Below are positions 59,606 to 64,000 of a DNA stretch of 64,000 nucleotides, piece after piece (the first letter of the stretch is position 1; each line of letters begins with the position of its first letter). Made by a program: the position numbers and the translations under genes. Source of the stretch: Paenibacillus monticola. Its GTDB lineage: Bacteria > Bacillota > Bacilli > Paenibacillales > Paenibacillaceae. The stretch covers positions 62,001-126,000 of the forward strand of contig NZ_WJXB01000009.1 in assembly GCF_009664975.1 (NCBI RefSeq), in the 5' to 3' direction. The notes below the pieces were generated by a model. That model saw only the letters and a list, made by a program, of their open reading frames with translations. It ran no database searches and was not told where the DNA came from.

Positions 59606-60070
59606 ATGAACGAACTCAGCATTGGACAAGAAGTACCGGACTTTACCCTACCCGCTTCTAACGGACATGAAATCAGCCTAAGCCATTATCGGGGCCAGAA
59701 GGTAATCCTGTACTTTTATCCCAAAAATATGACTCCGGCCTGTACGCAAGAGGCTTGCGAATTCCGCGACGCCCATGACCAGATTACAGCGCGGGGCGCA
59801 GTAGTTCTGGGAATCAGTCCAGATGGCTTGGCTTCGCATGCCAAGTTTATTGCGAAGAATGAATTGCCTTTTCCGCTACTTGCTGATGAGGATCATCAAG
59901 TAAGTGAAAGGTTTGGGGTATGGCAGCTTAAGAAGCTGTATGGCAAAGAGTTTATGGGTATCGTACGCTCTACCTTTCTTATTGATGAGCGGGGAATATT
60001 AGTGGAAGAGTGGAGGAAAGTGCGGGTTAAGGGCCATGTCGCAGCTGCGCTAGAGGAAATTGGTAAATAA
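59606..60070 (+). CDS. bcp: Thioredoxin-dependent peroxiredoxin, BCP/PrxQ type
   Basis: A 154-residue peroxiredoxin with peroxidatic Cys46 and resolving Cys51 in NMTPACTQEACEF, plus RSTFLIDERG. It reduces hydroperoxides with electrons from thioredoxin. The usual Thr/Cys context (x-P-x-C-T) is kept, with Ala before Cys46 instead of Gly. AAGGAGAT precedes the ATG. Divergent from the LCP gene. Confidence 0.95.
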   Translation: MNELSIGQEVPDFTLPASNGHEISLSHYRGQKVILYFYPKNMTPACTQEACEFRDAHDQITARGAVVLGISPDGLASHAKFIAKNELPFPLLADEDHQVSERFGVWQLKKLYGKEFMGIVRSTFLIDERGILVEEWRKVRVKGHVAAALEEIGK

Positions 60071-60191
60071 AAGAGCTTATTAGCAATTAAATGTAAAAGT
60101 CTGTTACATTTCTCACAGCTTTCATAAGGCTCACTCGTGATATAGTTGCCTCATATTACTTCAAATTTGGAGCAAGGCATGGTGATTAGTG

Positions 60192-63100
60192 GTGATGATG
60201 CTGCGTATTGGGCTTGATATCGGATCAACTACAGCCAAATTGGTTGTTATGGAGCAAGGTACTATTGTTTATCAGGATTATGTAAGACACTATAGCGATA
60301 TAAAAAAAGCGGCGCTCTCTCTTCTGTCGGATGTTCGTGATCGATATCCGCAGAGGGAAGCCACGCTCACTGTAAGCGGTTCCTCGGGCTTGTCCTTATC
60401 TAAACTAGGCGGAGTCCCTTTTGTTCAGGAGGTAATTGCCTGTACGCAGGCAATCAGAGAGCTCATTCCATTATGTGATACGGCAATAGAGCTAGGTGGG
60501 GAAGATGCCAAGATTATCTATCTTAGCGGAGGCATTGAACAGCGCATGAATACGGCCTGTGCGGGCGGTACAGGAGCATTCATCGATCAGATGGCTTCAC
60601 TGCTGCAGACTGATCCTGCCGGGCTTGATGCGCTAGCTGAGAAGCATGAACGAATCTATCCTATAGCATCCCGCTGCGGCGTATTTGCCAAAAGCGATGT
60701 ACAGCCGCTGCTGAATGAAGGGGCGCGCCGCGAAGACGTAGCTGCCTCGATCTTTCAGAGCATCGTCAATCAGACGATCAGTGGCCTAGCATGCGGCCGG
60801 CCGATTCGTGGCAAGGTGGCTTTCCTAGGCGGGCCGCTCACCTTCTTGCCGAGCCTGCGTGTGCGCTTTGCCGAGACGCTGGGGCTGGCGGAAAGTGACA
60901 TCCTGTTCCCGGAGCGCTCACAGTACTTTGTGGCGATCGGCTCGGCGTTATCGCCTGCTGATCCGGTTTCCTTACCGCTGATTGACTGGCTTAACCGGAT
61001 AGCGGCGGTAGACTTTAAGGCGGATAGTGCCGAGGATGCCGAGCTGCCCGCGTTGTTCGCAACGGCAGATGATCTGGCTGAATTCCGGCTGCGACATGGC
61101 AAAGCTACAGCACCTAGGTCGGAGTTGGCCCTTTACCAAGGGCCTTGTTACCTGGGGATTGATGCCGGTTCAACTACCACAAAGTTGGTGCTCACAGGCG
61201 CGTCTGATGAAATTCTATATACTTTTTACGGAAGCAATAAAGGCAATCCGCTGCATTCTGTTAACGAAGCTTTGAAGGAAATCTATCGTATATTGCCGGA
61301 GGGCTGCCGTATCGCTGGCTCCTATGCAACCGGATATGGTGAAGGACTGATCAAAGCCGCGCTTCGTACAGATGGCGGGGAAGTGGAGACGGTGGCCCAT
61401 TACAAGGCGGCTTCCAAATTCATGCCAGAGGTAGACTTTATTCTCGATATCGGCGGACAAGATATGAAATGCATCAAGATTCGTGGCGGTGCCATCGACA
61501 GTCTAATGCTGAACGAAGCCTGTTCGGCAGGCTGTGGATCCTTTCTGGAGAGCTTCGCTTCTGCACTTGATCTTGGTATTGAGGAATTTGCCAAGTCTGC
61601 ACTGGAGGCCACCAAACCCGTTAATCTCGGTTCGCGTTGTACGGTATTTATGAACTCCAAGGTGAAGCAGGTACAGAAGGAAGGGGCCTCTCTCGCCGAT
61701 CTTTCGGCGGGTCTTGCTTATTCCGTGGTTAAGAATGCTCTGCAGAAAGTAATCAAGATTCGCAACCCTGAAGAGCTGGGGCAGAATATTATTGTGCAAG
61801 GCGGGACTTTTTATAATGAAGCCGTGCTTCGTGCTTTCGAGAACCTGACGGGTAGAACAGTGGTGCGTCCGGATATTGCCGGGGTGATGGGAGCTTATGG
61901 CTGTGCGCTTATCGCCAGAGAGAATGCGGGAGTTAACGGCACCAGTAAACTGCTGGGACTGGAAGAGCTGGAATCTTTTAAATACGAAGTATCCCCAGGC
62001 CGTTGCGGCCGTTGTGGCAATAACTGTGCGCTGACCATCAGCCGTTTCCCGGATAAGAGCTTTTATGTGACCGGAAACCGCTGCGAGCGCGGTGCCGGGG
62101 GGAAGAAAGAGAAGAACACGCTGCCGAACCTGATGCAGTACAAATACGAACGCTTTTTCGAATATGAGCCGCTGCCGGAAGCTCAGGCGGATCGGGGCAC
62201 CATCGGCATTCCGCGGACGATGAATATGTTTGAGAACTATCCATTCTGGCATTCATTCTTCACAACTTTGCGCTACCGGGTCGTACTGTCACCGAAATCC
62301 AGCAAAAAGCTTTATGAGAGTGGTATGGATACCATTCCCTCGGAATCGATTTGTTATCCTGCCAAGATGGCTCATGGACATGTGCAGAGTTTGATCGGCA
62401 AGGGCGTTGATTTTATTTTTTATCCGGCAATTGTGTACGAGAAAAAAGAAGATGACGCGGCGCAGAATCACTTTAATTGTCCTGTTGTCGCTTCCTATCC
62501 GGAAGTCATTCGCAATAATATGGATGGGCTAAAAGAAAGCGGGATTCAGCTAGTCAGCCCGTTTCTGACTTTTGACGATATTTCAGCATTGACCAAGGTC
62601 CTTGCCAAAACATTCACGAAGATTCCCAAAGAAGAGATAGCAGCAGCAGTACAAGCGGGTCTTGCTGAAGCCGATCGTGCCAAAAGCGATTTACGCACCA
62701 AAGGAGAAGAAACATTAGCGTTTCTAACCCAAACAGGCACCAAAGGGATCTTGCTCTGCGGTCATCCCTATCATGCTGATCCTGAAATTAATCATGGAGT
62801 AGCGGATTTAATTACAGGGATGGGACTCGCTGTGCTGACAGAGGATTCCATTTGCCATCTGGACCGAAGCGTTGGGGATGTGGGGGTCGTTAATCAATGG
62901 ACCTATCACGCCCGTATGTACCGTGCGGCCCGGCTCGCGGCAGGCAGAAGTGATCTGGAGCTGGTCCAACTGACCTCCTTCGGTTGTGGCATCGATGCTA
63001 TTACTTGTGATGCCGTTCAGGAAATCATGGAGCGTCATAATAAGGTCTACACCTTGCTCAAAATTGATGAGATCAGTAATCTTGGGGCCGCGCGTATCCG

Positions 63101-64000
63101 TCTGCGTTCGCTGCTGGCAGCCATGCATGAGCGTGAAAAAGGCAAAGTGCTGCCGAAGCAGCTGTATAAGACGCAAGCAAACGTGATTTTTACGAAGGAA
63201 ATGAAAGAGACCTATACTATCCTTGCTCCACAGATGTCGCCGATTCATTTCGAATTAATTGAGCGGGTCTTCCGCGATGCCGGATACCGCCTGAAGATCC
63301 TAGAGACAACTGGGCCGGAGGAGACTGAGGAAGGGCTGAAATATGTCAACAACGATGCCTGCTACCCGGCAATTGTAACGATTGGACAGATTCTGTCAGC
63401 GATCAAGAGCGGTGATTATGATCCAAATCGCACCGCGGTTATTATGTCGCAGACAGGTGGGGGTTGCCGGGCAACCAACTATATCTCTTTGCTGCGTAAA
63501 GCGTTAAAGGATTCCAATCTGGAGCAAATTCCGGTCATCTCACTGAATGCCTCAGGTATGGAGAATCAGCCGGGCTTCCGCATTAATCTTAAGCTGGCCA
63601 ACCGACTGATTTCGGCAGTCTGCTATGGTGATCTCTTGATGCGGTTGTTAAATCGTTTCAGACCTTATGAGGTTATCCCTGGAAGCGCGCAGGCGCTGTT
63701 CCGCAAAGGAATGGAACGCTGCAAGAACAGTCTGTCTACCTTCTCGTTCCGGGAATATAAACGGTTGATCCGCGAGATCGTTGCGGAATTCTGCCAGTTG
63801 CCGGTTAGATCAGTCGTTAAGCCGAGAGTGGGTATTGTTGGTGAGATTCTAATTAAGTTCCACCCGGATGCCAACAACCGCATTATCGAGATGATAGAGG
63901 CTGAGGGCGGAGAGGCGGTTATGCCTGATTTTCTCGATTTTATCTTTTATTGCATCTATAATCCGATCTACAAGGCAGATCAATTCGGCAAAAGTAAACG
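60192..64000 (+). CDS. Giant acyl-CoA dehydratase activase-like protein (two ASKHA domains plus dehydratase-like part), partial
   Basis: An open frame from GTG 60192 (ATG at 60195 and 60198 also possible) runs off the window, over 1,269 codons. Two ASKHA ATPase domains are in tandem: DIGSTTAKL (about residue 8) and DAGSTTTKL (residue 324). Each keeps the cluster cysteines (ACAGGTG and SRCGVF in the first; ACSAGCG and SRCTVF in the second). CGRCGNNCALT follows near residue 604, then a DUF2229-like region and a C-terminal dehydratase-subunit-like region. Related to activators of 2-hydroxyacyl-CoA dehydratase and benzoyl-CoA reductase; it may drive an ATP-dependent low-potential reduction. Substrate unknown. 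Confidence 0.9.
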   Translation, partial: MMMLRIGLDIGSTTAKLVVMEQGTIVYQDYVRHYSDIKKAALSLLSDVRDRYPQREATLTVSGSSGLSLSKLGGVPFVQEVIACTQAIRELIPLCDTAIELGGEDAKIIYLSGGIEQRMNTACAGGTGAFIDQMASLLQTDPAGLDALAEKHERIYPIASRCGVFAKSDVQPLLNEGARREDVAASIFQSIVNQTISGLACGRPIRGKVAFLGGPLTFLPSLRVRFAETLGLAESDILFPERSQYFVAIGSALSPADPVSLPLIDWLNRIAAVDFKADSAEDAELPALFATADDLAEFRLRHGKATAPRSELALYQGPCYLGIDAGSTTTKLVLTGASDEILYTFYGSNKGNPLHSVNEALKEIYRILPEGCRIAGSYATGYGEGLIKAALRTDGGEVETVAHYKAASKFMPEVDFILDIGGQDMKCIKIRGGAIDSLMLNEACSAGCGSFLESFASALDLGIEEFAKSALEATKPVNLGSRCTVFMNSKVKQVQKEGASLADLSAGLAYSVVKNALQKVIKIRNPEELGQNIIVQGGTFYNEAVLRAFENLTGRTVVRPDIAGVMGAYGCALIARENAGVNGTSKLLGLEELESFKYEVSPGRCGRCGNNCALTISRFPDKSFYVTGNRCERGAGGKKEKNTLPNLMQYKYERFFEYEPLPEAQADRGTIGIPRTMNMFENYPFWHSFFTTLRYRVVLSPKSSKKLYESGMDTIPSESICYPAKMAHGHVQSLIGKGVDFIFYPAIVYEKKEDDAAQNHFNCPVVASYPEVIRNNMDGLKESGIQLVSPFLTFDDISALTKVLAKTFTKIPKEEIAAAVQAGLAEADRAKSDLRTKGEETLAFLTQTGTKGILLCGHPYHADPEINHGVADLITGMGLAVLTEDSICHLDRSVGDVGVVNQWTYHARMYRAARLAAGRSDLELVQLTSFGCGIDAITCDAVQEIMERHNKVYTLLKIDEISNLGAARIRLRSLLAAMHEREKGKVLPKQLYKTQANVIFTKEMKETYTILAPQMSPIHFELIERVFRDAGYRLKILETTGPEETEEGLKYVNNDACYPAIVTIGQILSAIKSGDYDPNRTAVIMSQTGGGCRATNYISLLRKALKDSNLEQIPVISLNASGMENQPGFRINLKLANRLISAVCYGDLLMRLLNRFRPYEVIPGSAQALFRKGMERCKNSLSTFSFREYKRLIREIVAEFCQLPVRSVVKPRVGIVGEILIKFHPDANNRIIEMIEAEGGEAVMPDFLDFIFYCIYNPIYKADQFGKSK

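Noticed and set aside
61503..62252. Long open frame (249 codons) on the minus strand inside the activase gene
   Set aside because: It lies wholly opposite a well-supported coding frame with conserved motifs; its protein has no recognisable domain and no ribosome site.
1..64000. CRISPR array, tRNA/rRNA genes, insertion sequences or prophage
   Set aside because: No regularly spaced repeats, cloverleaf-like genes, transposase or phage structural genes were recognised.

Overview
The window looks like chromosomal DNA of a spore-forming Firmicute, most probably Paenibacillus. The signs are a gerA-type spore germination operon, a KinB-like multi-membrane-span histidine kinase, bacilliredoxin, GlgD, fRMsr, UvsE, a YneF-type protein, EcsAB-like genes, strong AGGAGG-type ribosome binding sites with frequent TTG/GTG starts, and moderate GC. 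Species assignment is inference. I saw no rRNA, tRNA, CRISPR array, phage or insertion sequence.

Layout. 1-5.9 kb: the tail of a DUF2569-like gene, then a germinant-receptor operon (A, C, small D-like subunit, B), an alpha/beta hydrolase and an APH-fold kinase. 6-13.4 kb: a three-gene glycosylation operon (GT39 membrane transferase, GT2 polyprenyl-phosphate transferase, gtaB), then on the other strand a short TrxR-like flavoprotein preceded by a 66-bp tandem duplication, and a two-component system. A 16-bp motif recurs upstream of both the glycosylation operon and the response regulator. 13.5-18.8 kb: glgC-glgD-glgP behind a good promoter and a structured leader, without glgA or glgB. 18.8-26.7 kb: fRMsr, a winged-helix-like protein, a GNAT enzyme, MarR with a divergent MFS exporter, an EcsAB-like ABC transporter with an acidic repeat tail, and an ECF sigma/anti-sigma pair. 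26.7-34.5 kb: a BaiN/HI0933 flavoprotein, a sporulation-type kinase with a cre-like site in its promoter, bacilliredoxin, nadE, a hydrolase, acpS and mutY. 34.6-42.1 kb: sodA, GNAT, signal peptidase I, queG, ogt, yneF-like, folE, an unusual ferritin-like/superoxide dismutase fusion and a membrane hydrolase. 42.3-50 kb: an IclR regulator with a palindromic operator, a secreted GH5-CBM3 endoglucanase, acnA, an amidase-domain protein and ddl. 50.3-60.1 kb: a small unknown gene coupled to uvsE, fabI, an inositol-monophosphatase-type gene, a GDSL hydrolase, def, two unknown genes, a glutamate-1-semialdehyde aminomutase, an LCP transferase and a BCP peroxiredoxin. 60.2 kb to the end: a giant acyl-CoA dehydratase activase-like gene running off the window.

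Most of the window is housekeeping and envelope biology. The parts most worth attention are the SOD fusion, the two-component/glycosylation module with its shared motif, the repeat-bearing leader at 10.9-11.05 kb, the cre-like sites at 28.1 and 35.55 kb, the GC-rich inverted-repeat cluster inside mutY, and the fused activase/dehydratase-like protein.
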